Shown here: piece after piece, positions 12,101 through 25,015 of the stretch | How the letters are laid out: each line of letters opens with the position of its first letter | Position numbering within the stretch: the stretch's first letter is position 1 | Assembly: GCF_027887165.1 (NCBI RefSeq) | Contig: NC_077228.1 | Location: 107,768,043-107,832,042 of the forward strand | Reading direction: 5' to 3' | DNA: 64,000 nt | Source of the DNA: Monodelphis domestica | Lineage: Eukaryota; Chordata; Mammalia; Didelphimorphia; Didelphidae | Position numbers and translations under genes: made by a program | Notes under the pieces: generated by a model | The model's input: only the letters and a program-made list of their open reading frames with translations | Told to the model about the DNA's origin: nothing | The model's database searches: none

Positions 12101-12442
12101 TTCTTCTGTATCAATCTTCAACTTACTGTAGCCTTAGTCTCAAACTACAACAGACACACTGGTTCCCAGGGGAAAAGAGAAAGAAGAACATGCATTGCTA
12201 TAATCTCCATTCCCTAATGTCTATTAGGCTTGGCATATAAGGTATTGGGTTTCCATGTTCACATCAGCTCTGAGGGATTAGGGCTCTCACAAGGATCTGG
12301 GAGTTCATAGCTGTATCTCAGCATGGAAGAATCTAGATTCTAGAGGTGATGACTTTCCCTACCCTTTCTTCCCATTCTTCCTCAAGTAAACCTTCTTTCT
12401 GTTCTAGGTTGTCTATTTTTATTCCTATCCTACAATTCTTAA
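12101..12442. other. Unique-looking flank of L1 copy d
   Basis: No gene or repeat recognised. The last bases before 12443 form the L1 insertion target. Confidence 0.4.
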
Positions 12443-12456
12443 AAATAATTCCATTC
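12443..12456. repeat. Target-site duplication, left copy
   Basis: 'aaataattccattc' recurs at 19539-19552 immediately after the A-rich 3' end of L1 copy d, fixing both element boundaries. Confidence 0.9.
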
Positions 12457-12457
12457 G

Positions 12458-12478
12458 ACTTCCGGTCAAAATGGCGGC
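12458..12478 (+). promoter_or_regulatory. ETS-like plus YY1-like motif pair at L1 5' end
   Basis: ACTTCCGG (reverse complement CCGGAAGT, an ETS core) at 12458-12465 is followed at 12468-12478 by AAAATGGCGGC, a YY1-type site. YY1 sites at the same place in human L1 set accurate transcription initiation. Binding here is inferred from motif only. Confidence 0.55.
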
Positions 12479-12927
12479 TTAGAAGCTGTGAAAGTTCAGA
12501 CCTCAGAAACCCTTTCTTACCGATCACAAACTGAGAGCTCCTAGGACACCAAAATTCAAGCTGAACAACAGAATAGACCTGGGGAACCCTCCTCCCGGAC
12601 CTGGATCAAAAGATACAGCCCCCCAAAAGCCAAAACCCTAGATCACTTGGATCTAAGAGGCAGGCAGAAGGAAGGTCCCAGGACCCATCCCCCCAAACCC
12701 AGAGTGCTGAGCCCACGGCAGCAGCGAGAACCTTAGGGCCAGCAAAAGGGCCTCAGGGCTGAATATTTTGAAGGACTCACCATGAAATCAACCTGATCCA
12801 GTCTCCGGGGCTCCCAACACAGATGGCAGGGGAACATAGAGAGAAGGGGAAAGCCTGTAGACCCCTGGCTGGGTTCTTCCAACTGAGTCTCAAAAGAGGT
12901 CCCAGCTTTAGGGCACCAGCTGAACCC

Positions 12928-13360
12928 AATCCCATCAGGAGCCCTCAGAGCTACTGAAAGGAGAGAAATCTTAGGGCTGGCAAGGGGGTTGCTCCAAAGA
13001 GCTTACCTTGAAAATAACATGGGCCAGTCTCTGGGCATTCAACACAGATTGTGGAGGAGGAGGTTGGGTTTTTTTCTTTTCCTTTTTTTTTTGGCTCAGG
13101 GATCATTCGGCCCACACCAGCTGATCCTAATCCCATCAGGAGCCCTCAGAGCTTCTGAAAGAATAGAAACAGGGCCAGTGAAGGGCTTACCTTGAAAACA
13201 ACCTGGGCCAGTCTCCGGGCATTCAACACAGATTGTGGAGAAGGAGGTTTCTTGATTTAGGGCTCATTCAGTACAAACAAGCTGAACCTAATCTCATCAG
13301 GAGCCTTCAGAGGCCAGGGAGGCCATGACCCCCTTAGAGAGCAGAGTCTTCTGAAAGAAC
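12928..13360 (+). repeat. L1 5'UTR tandem units (about 160-200 bp)
   Basis: The phrase 'aatcccatcaggagccctca' starts at 12928 and again at 13129 (201 bp apart); a diverged form starts at 13290. Between them 'gggcattcaacacagattgt' also repeats. A more diverged unit lies at 12770-12840. These look like promoter monomers of the kind seen in rodent L1s. Confidence 0.7.
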
Positions 13361-13578
13361 CAGCTGAATCTAATCCCATCAAAAGTCTCCAGAACGCAGG
13401 GAAGCCCAGGCTCCCCACCCATCCTCATTGACTGCTGGACTTTAAGCCAATCAAAAGCCTCCAGAGGACAGGGAAGCTCAACCCCCCAACAACCCACCCC
13501 CAGAGACTACACCAAGAGATCTTCTGTTAAAGCTCCAAGAGGGGAGACTGATAGAAGTCCCCCCAAAAAACAAAGAAA

Positions 13579-14768
13579 ATGAGAGGAACAAGAGCACTGA
13601 CAAATACGGGGAGTAAAGAAGGGGTGAATTTGAGCATATAACAGAAAAAGAAGAAAGAAACTATAATAGACAGCTACTACTCAGCAAATGGAACAGAGGG
13701 GGAGAGATCAGCAAACGTTGAACCAGAAATACCAGCGAATTGGCTACAGGCTGTGGAAGAACTCAAAACACAACTAAGAGAGGCTGAAGACAATTGGAAA
13801 AAGAACTTAAAAATTAAGATAAGTCATCTGGAAACAGAGGCACTTGAACTAAAAGAAGAAAATAGTGTCTTGAAACCCAAAATCAACCAGCTGGAAAATG
13901 AGGCAAAGGAGATGAAAGATGAGGCAAATGAGATGAAAGATGAGGTAAAGAGGATGAAAGAGGATCTTCAAAAAAAATCAGACCAGAAGGAAAAAGACGA
14001 CCAAGAAGCCAGAGATGAAATCCAATCTTTAAGAACCAGAATACAACAACTAGAATCAAGTGACCTTACAAGGCAGCAGCCCACTATAAAACAAAAGAAA
14101 AAGAATGAAAAAATTGAGGAAAATGTGAAGCATATCATTCACAAAACAGACAATTTAGAAAATCATTCAAGAAAGACAATTTAAGAATAATTGGACTACC
14201 CAAAGACCACGACAAAAGAAAAAGCCTGGACATAATACTAGAGGAAATTATCCAGGAAAACTGTCCCGAGATCCTAGAACAAGAGGGGAAAGTGGAGATT
14301 GAAAGAATCCACAGATCACCCCCTGTATTTAATCCCCAACTGACAACACCCAGGAATGTTATAGCCAAATTCAAAAACTATCAGACCAAAGAAAATATAT
14401 TACAAGCTGCCAAGAAGAAGCCATTCAGATACCATGGAAACACGGTGAGGTTAACACAGGATCTGACTGCATACACACTGAAGGACCTAAAGTCATGGAA
14501 TACGATATTCCGGAAAGCAAGGGAACTAGGTCTACAACAAAGAATCAAATACCCATCAAAACTGACTATATTCTTACAGGGGAAAGTATGGTCATTCAAC
14601 ACAACAGAAGAGTTCCAAGCATTCATAAATAAAAGACCAAACCTGAACAGAAAATTTGACGTCCAACCACAGAACTCAAGAGAATCATCAAAAGGTAATT
14701 TAAAAAAGATGGGAAAAAACAAACAAAACAACAACAAAAAAAATAAGAGACTCAATAAGTTAAAATGA
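13579..14768 (+). pseudogene. L1 ORF1 (copy d), broken
   Basis: ORF1p is an RNA-binding trimeric chaperone. The ATG at 13579 gives MRGTRALTNTGSKEGVNLSI and then a TAA at 13639-13641, where the sister copy at 57262 reads on. A long coiled coil follows (about 13753-14160; heptads such as EMKDEANEMKDEV). A frameshift at about 14160-14185 separates it from the RRM and C-terminal domain (GLPKDHDK, IERIHRSPPVFNPQLTTPRN, LTIFLQGKVWSF), which end at 14768. Length without the lesions would be near 395 codons. Confidence 0.85.
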
Positions 14769-15394
14769 TATGTATCCCTATAAGAAAAGAGGTCATTGGT
14801 ACCTCTTAAAAACTGTTGCTATCACCTGAGCAGCTAGAATAATTACACTCATAGGGAACAGTGACAAACTGTATAGGATGAAAGGATAAGACATAAATAG
14901 GTATATAGATATATGCATACATAAATACATATACATGTGTATGTATATATATATATATATATATGACTAGAGCTAAAAAAGAAAAGAGGTTATGACTAAA
15001 AGAAATGGGAAAAGAAACAAATGGGGGTAAATTTATATGTCACAAAGAATCTCATGGCGGGAGGGGGGAGAAAAGCTCCTATGTACTTTAAAACTGACCC
15101 AAAGAGGGAAGAACAACCCAATTCATTGGGGAAGAGAATAGATTTGCGCCCTATAGGGGAGTAGAAGGGTAAAAAATGGACTGGTGGGGAGGGAAGCATT
15201 ACAAGGGAGGGAGAGGGTGGGGGGGAATTTTAAAAAGACTACAGGGGAAAATAAGGGAGGGAATAAGAAGGGAGGGGGTAGAAAGGGAAGTAAAATAAGG
15301 GAGGGAATGTGGAGGGGGTGCTGACTATAAACAAACATTGGTATAGAAGGAAATAGTGAAAAAAGAAAAGGCAGGACCAGGAGTAGAAATCAAA
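14769..15394 (+). other. Inter-ORF spacer of L1 copy d
   Basis: About 625 bp between ORF1 and ORF2. It contains a (TA)n run at 14945-14962 and then a strongly purine-rich stretch 15040-15310 with many GGG runs. Equivalent spacers occur in every long L1 of this window. Confidence 0.75.
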
Positions 15395-18300
15395 ATGCTG
15401 GGAAATACACATCTAGTAATCACAACTCTGAATGTGAATGGAATGAACTCACCCATAAAATGCAAGCAAATAGCAGAGTGGATTAGAATCCAAAACCATA
15501 CCATATGCTGTCTGCAAGAAACACACATGAGGAAGGTAGATACACATAGGGTGAAAGTAAGAGGATGGAGACAAACCTATTGGGCATCACATGATAAAAA
15601 GAAGGCAGGAGTAGCAATCATGATATCGGACAAAGCCATAGTAAAAATAAATCTAGTTAAAAGAGATAGGGAAGGTAATTACATCCTGATAAAAGGCAGT
15701 ATAGACAATGAGGAACTATCTGTACTCAATATGTATGCACCAAATGGCAGAACATCCAAATTTTTAAAGGAGAAACTAGAGGAGCTCAAGAATGAAATAG
15801 ATAAAAAAACTATACTAGTGGGAGATCTGAACCTTCCCCTATCCGAACTAGATAAATCAAATAAAAAAATAAATAAGAAAGAGGTGAGAGCAGCAAATGA
15901 AATCTTAGAAAAATTAGAGTTAGTAGACATATGGAGAAAAATAAATAGGGACAAATAGGAATACACCTTCTTTTCAGCAGTACATGGTACATTCACAAAA
16001 ACTGACCATGTACTAGGGCACAAAATCATTGCAAACATGTGCAAAAGGGCAGAAATAATAAATGCAAACTTCTCTGACCACAGTGCAATAAAAATAATTA
16101 GTAAGAGTACATGGATAGATAAATCAAAAATTAATTGGAAATTAAACAATATGATTCTCCAAAACCAGCTAGTTAAAGAACAAATCGTAGAAACAATTAA
16201 TAACTTCACTGAAGAAAATGACAATGGTGAGACATCCTTTCAAAACCTATGGGATGCAGCCAAAGCATTACTCAGGGGGAAATTTATATCCTTGAGTTCA
16301 TATATAAACAAATTAAGAAGGGCAGAGGTCAATGAATTGGGCATGCAAATTAAAAAAACTAGAAAGTGAACAAATTAAAAACCCTCAGATGAAGACTATA
16401 TTAGAGATCCTAAAAATCAAAGGAGAAATTAATAAAATTGAAAGTCAAAGAACTATTGAATTAATAAATAAGACTAGAAGCTGGTACTTTGAAAAAAAAC
16501 AAATAAAATTGACAAAGTACTAGTCAGTCTAATTAAAAAAAGGAAAGAAAAAACCAAATTGACAGTATCCAAGATGAAAAGGGAGACCTCACCTTTAATT
16601 AAGAGGAAATCAAGGCAATAATTAAAAAGTACTATGCCCAATTATATGGCAAAAAATATGGCAATCTAAGTGATATGGATGAATACTTACAAAAATATAA
16701 ATTGCCTAGACTAAAAGAAGAAGAAATAAATTATCTAAACAACACCATATCAGAAAAAGAAATCAAACAAGCCATCAAAGAACTCCCTAAGAAAAAATCC
16801 CCAAGACCAGATACATTCACAATTGAATTCTATCAAACATTCAAATAACAGCAAACCCTAATACTATAGAAAGTATTTGACAGAATAAGGAAAGAAGGGG
16901 TTCTACCAAATTCTTTTTATGACACACACATAATACTGATCCCAAAGCCATGCAGGTTAAAAACAGAGAAAGAAAACTATAGGCCAATCTCACTAATGAA
17001 TATAGATGCAAAAATCTTAAATAGGATACTAGCAAAAAGACTCCAGCAAGTCATCACAGGGGTTATCAACCACGATCAGGTAGGATTCATTCCAGGAATG
17101 CAAGGATGGTTCAATATTAGGGAAACCATCCACATAATTGACCATATCAACAAGCAAACTGACAAAAATCACATGATTATTTTAATAGATGCAGAAAAAG
17201 CCTTTGACAAAATACAGCACCCATACCTATTGAAAACACTAGAAAGTATAGGATTACAAGGGCATTTCCTAAAAATAATAAACAGTATATAACTAAAACC
17301 ATCAGCAAACATCATCTGCAATGCGGATAAACTAGAAGCCTTCCCAATAAGATCAGGAGTCAAACAAGGATGCCCATTATCACCTTTATTATTTAATATT
17401 GTACTAGAAACACTAGCAGTAGAAATTAGAGAAGAAAAAGAAATTGAAGGTATTAAAATTGGCAGTGAGGAGACCAAGCTGTCACTCTTTGCGGATGATA
17501 TGATGATTTACTTAAAGAATCCCAGGGAATCAACCAAAAAGCTAATCGAAATAATCAACAACTTTAGCAAAGTAGCAGGATACAAAATAAACCCACATAA
17601 GTCATCAGCATTTCTATATCTCTCCAACCCAGTTCAGCAGCAAGAATTAGAAAAAGAAATTCCATTTAAAGTCACCTGAGACAATATAAAATACTTAGGA
17701 ATCTATCTGCCGAGACAAACACAGGAACTATATGAACACAACTACAAAACACTCTCCACACAATTAAAACTAGATCTAAACAATTGGAAAAACATTGATT
17801 GCTCATGGGTGGGATGAGCTAACATAATAAAAATGACCATCCTACCAATACTTATCTATCTATTTAGTGCCATACCCATTGAACTACCAAAAAACTATTT
17901 TATTGAATTAGAGAAAACCATAACAAAGTTCATTTGGAAGAATAAAGGATCAAGGATATGCAGGGAAATAATGAAAAAAAATACAGAGGAAGGTGGCCTT
18001 GCAGTCCCAGATCTCAAACTATATTAGGAAGCAGAGGTCATCAAAACAATTTGGTACTGGCTAAGAGAGAGAAAGGAGGATCAGTGGAATAGACTTGGGG
18101 TAAATGACCTCAGTAAGACAGTCTTTGACAAACCCAAATACCCCAGCTTTTGGGACAAAAATCCAGTATTTGATAAAAACTGCTGGAAAAATTGGAAGAC
18201 AGTGTGGGAGAGATTAGGTTTGGATCAACACCTTACACCAAGATAAACACAGAATTGACAAATGACTTGAATATAAAGAAGGAAACTATAAGCAAATTAG

Positions 18301-19161
18301 TTGAACACAGAATAGTATACATGTCAGACCTTTGGCAAGGGAAAGATTTTAAAACCAAGCAACATTTAGAAAGAGTCACAAAATATAAAATAAATAATTT
18401 TGACTACATCAAATTAAAAAGTTTTTGTACAAACAAAACCAATGTAACTAGTATTGGAAGGAAAGCAATAAATTGGGAAACAATCTTCATAACAAAAACC
18501 TCTGACAAAAGTCTAATTACTCAAATCTATAAAGAGCAAAACCAGTTGTACAAAAAATCAAGCCATTCTCAAATTGAAAAATGGGCAAGGGACATGAATA
18601 GGCAATTTTCAGTTTAAAAAAATCAAGACAATTAAAAAGCACATGAAAAAGTGTTCTAGATCTCTTATAATCAGAGAGATGCAAGTCAAAACAATTTTGA
18701 GGTATCACCTCACACCTAGCAGATTGTTCAACATGACAGCAAAGGAAAGTAATGAATGCTGGAGGGGATGTGGCAAAGTAGGGACATTAATGCATTGCTG
18801 GTGGAGTTGTGAATTGATCCAACCATTCTGGAGGGCAATTTGGAACTATCCCCAAAGGGTGATAAAAGACTGTCTGCCCTTTGATCCAGCTATAGCACTG
18901 CTGGGTTTGTACCCCAAAGAGATAATAAGGAAAAAGAGTTGTGCAAGAATATTCATAGCTGCGCTCTTTGTGGTAGCCAAAAATTGAAAAATGAGGGGAT
19001 GCCCTTCAATTGGAGAATGGCTGAACAAATTGTGGTATATGTTGGTGATGGAATACTACTGTGCTAAAAGGAATAATAAAGTGGAGGAATTCCATGGAGA
19101 CTGGAACAACCTCCAGGAAGTGGTGCAGAGTGAGAAGAGCAGAACCAGGAGAACATTGTAA
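15395..19161 (+). pseudogene. L1 ORF2 (copy d), broken
   Basis: ORF2p is the endonuclease and reverse transcriptase of L1. The ATG at 15395 opens [20 protein letters not shown]. Endonuclease motifs QETH, NMYAPNG and GDLNLPLS are readable up to a TAG at about 15956. Later segments are SDHSAIK, RT blocks [18 protein letters not shown] and [24 protein letters not shown] near 17490, and the zinc-knuckle CWRGCGKVGTLMHCWWSC near 18770. At least six stops or frameshifts interrupt it. Confidence 0.88.
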
Positions 19162-19538
19162 ACAGAAAAATTGTGGTACAATCAAACCTAATGGACTTCT
19201 TCAGTAATGGCTTTACAATGTCCCTCAACAATCTGCAGGGATGTATGAGGAAAAAAACTATCCTCAAGCAGAGAACAAACTGAGGGAGTAAAAACACTGA
19301 GGAAAAGCAACTGCTTGACTACAGAGGTTGAGGGGACATGATCGAGGAGAGACTCTAAATGAGCGCCCTAATACAAATACCAACAACAAGGAAATGGGTT
19401 CAGAGCAAGGACACATGTGATACCCAGACAAATCCTGGGTCCGCTAGGGAAGGGAGGTTTGGGGGGGAGCAAAAGAAAATGATCTGTTTCCAATGAATAA
19501 TGTATGAAAATGACCAAATAAAATAATGTTAAAAAAAG

Positions 19539-19552
19539 AAATAATTCCATTC
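19539..19552. repeat. Target-site duplication, right copy
   Basis: Same 14 bp as 12443-12456. Confidence 0.9.
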
Positions 19553-19597
19553 AATCTTCCAATTTTGCAGATAAAAAACCCTGCTGCTTAAGACCTG

Positions 19598-20230
19598 TGT
19601 AAAGGGTGAATATTATGGTTGAGACGGAAAAAAATTTTAATTTAAATGGTCGCCAAGGGGAATCCCAAATAGTGAAATACACAAGTCATCTGCCAAATTT
19701 TTATGGTTATTTAATTACAACAGGAGGAAGAAAATATTAGAGGGATAGAGAGAAAGGGAGAGAAGAAAAAGAGTTTAACTCAGAACCACTCTGGCTCAGG
19801 CTGAGTCAAAGCAGGCATTAAGGCCTTGGAGAGCCAAGGCAGGGAAAGGGGTCAGTCCTTATCACTCACGTGACCAGTCTAAAGGAAAGGTGTCTGTGGG
19901 GATCCTCCAAGCTCAAACTCCAGGATCAAACTGAACTCTAGCCCTCCCTACAGGAAGTCCCCAGAAATCCAGAGGCTGTTCTCTGCCTCACTTCCTGCAT
20001 CTCATATGTGCCAATGGTGGCTCAAGCTTGACTTAGGACCACCCAGAGGTCTATCCTTTTTTTCACATGTCTGTCGAAGGCCATTTTCTCAAATAAATAA
20101 ATCTTGAGTTTGATGCAGCCCTTTCTAATCTTATTAAACTAAGAAGGGAGGAAAAATGTAGCTTCCAAGACCTGATTCTATTATTCCAAGTATCTCTATT
20201 GTTATAGATCAGGAAATAGCTAAATCAGAT
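19598..20230 (-). mobile_element. LTR copy B, truncated
   Basis: The left edge TGTAAAGGG at 19598 corresponds to the 3' end of LTR copy A, and long stretches match it (for example 'caggaaatagctaaatcaga' near its right end against copy A near 8020). The other terminus with CA and its duplication is missing because an old L1 begins at 20231. I did not find the rest elsewhere in the window. Confidence 0.7.
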
Positions 20231-20836
20231 TTTTTTTTGAGCTTAAACATTATTTTATTTGGTCATTTTCAAATATTATTCATTAGAAACGAAGGCCATT
20301 TTCATTTCCTCCCCCTACTTCCCCCACCCTTCCCCTAGCTTACGAGCGATTCCACTGAGTATTACATATGTCCTTGATTCGAACCCATTTCCATGTTGTT
20401 AGTATTTGCATCAGGGTACTCATTTAGAGTCTCTCCTCAATCATGTCTCCTCAAACCAAGTAGTCAAGCAGTTGCTTTTCCTCAGTGTTTTTACTCCCAC
20501 AGTTTGTCCTCTGCTTGTGGATAGTGTTTTTTTCTCCTAGATTCCTGCAGAATGTTTAGGGACATTGCACTGACACTAATAGAGAAGTCCATTACGGTCG
20601 ATTGTACCATCATGTATCAGTCTCTGTGTACAATGTTTTCCTGGTTCTGCTTCTTTCGCTCTGCATCACTTCCTAGAGGTTCCAGTCTCCATGGAATTCC
20701 TCCACTTTATTATTCCTTTTAGCACAGTAGTATTCCATCACCAACATATACCACAATTTGTTCATCCATTCCCCAATTGAAGGGCATCCCCTCTTCCAAT
20801 TTTTTGCCACTACAAAGAGCACAGCCCTGAATATTC
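20231..20836 (-). mobile_element. Old L1, 3' segment (host of the intact L1)
   Basis: Starts with a T-run and the usual L1 3'UTR and runs to 'agccctgaatattc', where the intact L1 begins. The same element resumes at 27237, which is the other side of the target duplication. Confidence 0.85.
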
Positions 20837-21207
20837 TTTTTTTTTTTAATTTTAATATTATTTTATTTGGTCGTTTTCATACATTATTCACTGGAAACAA
20901 AGATCGTTTTCTTTTCCTCCCCTCCCCCCCCACCCCCCGCCTTTCCCTCTCCCATAGCCGACGCATGATTCCACTGGTTATCACATGTGTTCTTGACTCG
21001 AACCCATTTCCCTGTTGTTGGAGTTTGCATTATAGTGTTCATTTAGAGTCTCTCCTCAGTCTTATCTCCTCCAACCCTGTGGTCAAGCAGTTGCTTTTCA
21101 GCGGTGTTTTTACTCCCACAGTTTATCCTCTGCTTGTGGGTAGTATTTTTTTTTAGATCCCTGCAGATTGTTCAGGGAAATTGCATTGATACTTATGGAG
21201 AAGTCCA

Positions 21208-22542
21208 TCACCTTCGATTGTACCACAATGTATCAGTCTCTGTGTATAATGTTTTCCTGGTTCTGCTCCTTTCGCTCTGCATCACTTCCTGGAGGTTGTT
21301 CCAGTTCACATGGAATTCCTCCACTTTATTATTCCTTTTAGCACAATAGTATTCCATCACCAACATATACCACAATTTGTTCAGCCATTCCCCAATTGAG
21401 GGGCATCCCCTCATTTTCCAATTTTTGGCCACCACAAAGAGTGCAGCTATGAATATTTTTGTACAAGTCTTTTTGTCCATTATCTCTTTGGGGTACAAGC
21501 CCAGCAGTGCTATGGCTGGATCAAAGGGCAGACAGTCTTTTATCGCCCTTTGGGCATAGTTCCAAATTGCCCTCCAGAATGGTTGGATCAATTCACAACT
21601 CCACCAGCAATGAATTAATGTCCCCACTTTGCCACATCCCCTCCAGCATTCATTACTTTGCATAGCTGTCATGTTAGCCAATCTGCTAGGTGTGAGATGA
21701 TACCTCAGAGTTGTTTTGATTTGCATCTCTCTGATTATAAGAGATGTAGAGCACTTTTTCATGTGCTTATTAATAGTTTTGATTTCTTTGGCTGAGAATT
21801 GCCTGTTCATGTCCCTTGCCCATTTGTCAATTGGAGAATGGCTTGATTTTTTGTACAATTGATTTAGTTCTTTATAAATTTTAGTAATTAAACCCTTGTC
21901 AGAGGTTTTTATGAAGATTGTTTCCCAATTTGTTGCTACCCTTCTGATTTTGGTTACATTGGTTTTGTTTGTACAAAAACTTTTTAATTTGATGTAATCC
22001 AGATTATTTATTTTGCATTTTGTAATTCTTTCTAATTCTTGCTTGGTTTTGAAGTATTTCCCTTCCCAAAGGTCTGACATGTATACTATTCTGTGTTCGC
22101 CTAATTTTCTTATAGTTTCCTTCTTTATGTTCAAGTCATTCATCCATTTTGAATTTATCTTGGTGTAGGGTGTGAGGTGTTGATCTAAGCCTAATCTTTC
22201 CCACACTGTCCTCCAATTTTCCCAACAGTTTTTATGAAATAGTGGATTTTTGTCCCAAAAGCTGGGATCTTTGGGTTTGTCATATACTGTCTTGCTGAGG
22301 TTGCTTGCCCCCAGTCTATTCCACTGATCCTCCTTTCTGTCTCTTAGCCAGTACCAAATTGTTTTGATGACCGCTGCTTTATAATATAGTCTGAGATCTG
22401 GGACTGCAAGACCCCCTTCCTTTGTATTTTTTTTCATTAATTCCCTGGGTATCCTTGATCTTTTGTTCTTCCAAATGAACTTTGTTATGTTTTTTTCTAA
22501 ATCAGTAAAAAAAAATTTTTGGGAGTTCCATGGGTATGGCAC
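21208..22542 (-). pseudogene. L1 ORF2, C-terminal part (after the frameshift)
   Basis: Codes for the RT thumb and C-terminal region, starting near [18 protein letters not shown] and ending TETDTLWYNRR-stop. It contains [18 protein letters not shown], the CX3CX7HX4C pattern typical of the L1 ORF2 C-terminus. There are no internal stops over about 430 codons. It overlaps the upstream frame by 41 bp; the change of frame falls in the A9T5 run at 22507-22520. Confidence 0.9.
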
Positions 22543-25015
22543 TAAATAGATAGATGAGTTTGGGTAGGATGGTCATTTTTATTATATTGGCTCGTCCTAC
22601 CCATGAGCAGTTAATGTTCTTCCAATCGTTCAAGTCTAGTTTTAGTTGTGTGGAAAGTGTTTTGTAGTTGTGTTCATATAGATCCTGTGTTTGTCTCGGG
22701 AGATAGATTCCTAAGTATTTTATTTTGTCTTGGGTAATTTTGAATGGGATTTCTCTTTCTAGTTCTTGCTGCTGAGCTGTGTTGGAATTATATAGAAATG
22801 CTGATGACTTATGTGGGTTTATTTTGTATCCTGCAACTTTGCTAAAGTTGTTGATTATTTCAATTAGCTTTTTGGTTGAGTCTCTAGGATTCTTTAAGTA
22901 GACCATCATGTCATCTGCAAAGAGTGATAATTTGGTCTCCTCCTTGCCTATTTTGATGCCTTCAATTTCTTTTTCTTCTCTAATTGCTACTGCTAGTGTT
23001 TCTAATACAATGTCAAATAATAGCGGTGATAATGGGCATCCTTGTTTCACTCCTGATCTTAATGGGAATGCATCTAGTTTATCCCCATTGCAGATGATAT
23101 TAGCTGATGGTTTTAGATATATACTGTTTATTATTTTTAGGAATGACCCTTCTATTCCTATGCTTTCTAGTGTTTTTAGTAGGAATGGGTGTTGTATTTT
23201 ATCAAAGGCTTTTTCTGCATCTATTGAGATAATCATGTGATTCTTGTTGGTTTGCTTGTTGATGTGGTCGATTATGTGGATAGTTTTCCTAATGTTGAAC
23301 CAGCCCTGCATCCCTGGTATGAATCCTACTTGATCATGGTGGATGACCCTTCTAATCACTTGCTGGAGTCTTTTTGCTAGTATCCTATTTAAGATTTTTG
23401 CATCTATATTCATTAGGGAGATTGGCCTATAGTTTTCTTTCTCTGTTTTTGGCCTGCCTGGCTTTGGAATTAGTACCATGCTTGTGTCATAAAAGGAGTT
23501 TGGTAGGACTCCCTCTTTGCTTATTATGTCGAATAGTTTGTATAATATTGGGGTTAACTGTTCTCTGAATGTTTGATAGAATTCACTGGTGAATCCATCA
23601 GGCCCTGGGGATTTTTTCTTAGGCAGTTCTTTGATGGCTTGATGGATTTCAATTTCTGATATGGGATTATTTAAGAAAACTATTTCTTCTTCTGTTAGTC
23701 TAGGCAGTTTATATTTTTGTAAATATTCATCCATATCACCTAGATTGGTATATTTATTGCCATATAGTTGGGCAAAGTAGTTTTTAATGATTGCCTTAAT
23801 TTCCTCTTCATTTGAGGTGAGATCCCCCTTTTCATCCTTGATGCTATTAATTTGCCTTTCTTCTTTCCTTTTTTTAATTAAATTAACCAGTACTTTGTCT
23901 ATTTTGTCTGTTTTTTCAAAGTACCAGCTTCTAGTCTTGTTTATTAGCTCAATAGTTCTGTCGCTTTCTATTTTATTAATTTCTCCCTTAATTTTTAGGA
24001 TCTCTAGTATGGTTTTCTTCTGGGGTTTTTTAATTTGTTCATTCTCAAGTTTTTTGATTTGTATTTCCAATTCCTTGGTCTCTGTCCTCCCTAATTTGTT
24101 AATATATGCACTCAGGGATATGAATTTTCCTCTAAGTACTGCCTTGGCTGCATCCCATAAGGTTTGAAAGGATGTTTCGCCATTGTCATTTTCTTCAACG
24201 AAATTGTTAATTGTTTCTATGATTTCTTCTCTAACTATCCGATTTTGGAGTATCATGTTATTTAATTTCCAATTAATTTTTGATTTGGGTCTCCATGTAC
24301 CCTTGCCGATCAATATTTTAATTGCCTTGTGATCTGAAAAGGCTGCAGTTAATATTTCTGCTTTTCTGCATTTAAGTGCCATGTTTCTATGACCTAGTGT
24401 ATGATCTATTTTTGTGAATGTGCCATGTGGTGCTGAAAAGAAGGTGTATTCTTTTTTGTCCCTATTTATTTTTCTCCATATGTCTATTAATTCTAATTTT
24501 TCTAAGATTTCATTCACCTCTTTTACCTCTTTCTTATTTATTTTTTGATTAGATTTATCTAAATTTGATAGTGGTTGGTTCAAGTCTCCCACTAATATGG
24601 TTTTACTGTCTAATTCCTCCTTCAATTCTCCTAGTTTCTCTATTAAAAATTTGGATGCTATACCATTTGGTGCATACATGTTGATTAGTGATATTTCCTC
24701 ATTGTCTATACTTCCTTTTAGCAGAATATATTTACCTTCCCTATCCCTTTTGATCAGGTCTATTTGTACTTTGGCTTTGTCAGATATCATGATTGCAACT
24801 CCTGCCTTCTTTCTATCGGTTGAGGCCCAAAAGGTCTTACCCCAACCTTTAATTCTAACCTTGTGAGTGTCAACCCGTCTCATATGTGTTTCTTGAAGAC
24901 AACATATGGTAGGGTTTTGTGTTCTAATCCAATCTGCTATTTGTCTGTGTTTTATGGGTGAGTTCATCCCATTCACGTTCAAAGTTATGATTGTTATTTG
25001 TGGATTCGCTGGCAT
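22502..25015 (-). CDS. L1 ORF2, endonuclease and reverse transcriptase part
   Basis: 837 codons from ATG at 25015. The AP-like endonuclease occupies about residues 1-240 (LNVNG at 12-16, QETH at 41-44, then [15 protein letters not shown] and SDHKAIK). The RT follows with [46 protein letters not shown] and the catalytic FADD at about 699-702 (22921-22910). Only the C-terminal third is out of frame, so the visible enzyme domains look complete. The product would nick DNA and copy L1 RNA at the nick. The stop arises right after LPKIFFY, at the homopolymer. Confidence 0.92.
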   Translation of the reverse strand: MPANPQITIITLNVNGMNSPIKHRQIADWIRTQNPTICCLQETHMRRVDTHKVRIKGWGKTFWASTDRKKAGVAIMISDKAKVQIDLIKRDREGKYILLKGSIDNEEISLINMYAPNGIASKFLIEKLGELKEELDSKTILVGDLNQPLSNLDKSNQKINKKEVKEVNEILEKLELIDIWRKINRDKKEYTFFSAPHGTFTKIDHTLGHRNMALKCRKAEILTAAFSDHKAIKILIGKGTWRPKSKINWKLNNMILQNRIVREEIIETINNFVEENDNGETSFQTLWDAAKAVLRGKFISLSAYINKLGRTETKELEIQIKKLENEQIKKPQKKTILEILKIKGEINKIESDRTIELINKTRSWYFEKTDKIDKVLVNLIKKRKEERQINSIKDEKGDLTSNEEEIKAIIKNYFAQLYGNKYTNLGDMDEYLQKYKLPRLTEEEIVFLNNPISEIEIHQAIKELPKKKSPGPDGFTSEFYQTFREQLTPILYKLFDIISKEGVLPNSFYDTSMVLIPKPGRPKTEKENYRPISLMNIDAKILNRILAKRLQQVIRRVIHHDQVGFIPGMQGWFNIRKTIHIIDHINKQTNKNHMIISIDAEKAFDKIQHPFLLKTLESIGIEGSFLKIINSIYLKPSANIICNGDKLDAFPLRSGVKQGCPLSPLLFDIVLETLAVAIREEKEIEGIKIGKEETKLSLFADDMMVYLKNPRDSTKKLIEIINNFSKVAGYKINPHKSSAFLYNSNTAQQQELEREIPFKITQDKIKYLGIYLPRQTQDLYEHNYKTLSTQLKLDLNDWKNINCSWVGRANIIKMTILPKLIYLFSAIPMELPKIFFY

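Larger units (their letters stand above)
12457..19538 (+). mobile_element. Full-length L1 copy d (about 7.1 kb), inactive
   Basis: It starts at GACTTCCGG and ends in an A7 tail after 'aataaaataatgtt'. A 14-bp direct repeat flanks it. Order: 5'UTR with repeat units (12457-13578), ORF1 (13579-14768), a purine-rich spacer with a (TA)n tract (14769-15394), ORF2 (15395 to about 19160) and a 3'UTR. Both ORFs have frameshifts and stops. The 3'UTR belongs to the same group as the intact minus-strand copy. Full length with perfect duplications implies a standard target-primed insertion. Confidence 0.93.
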
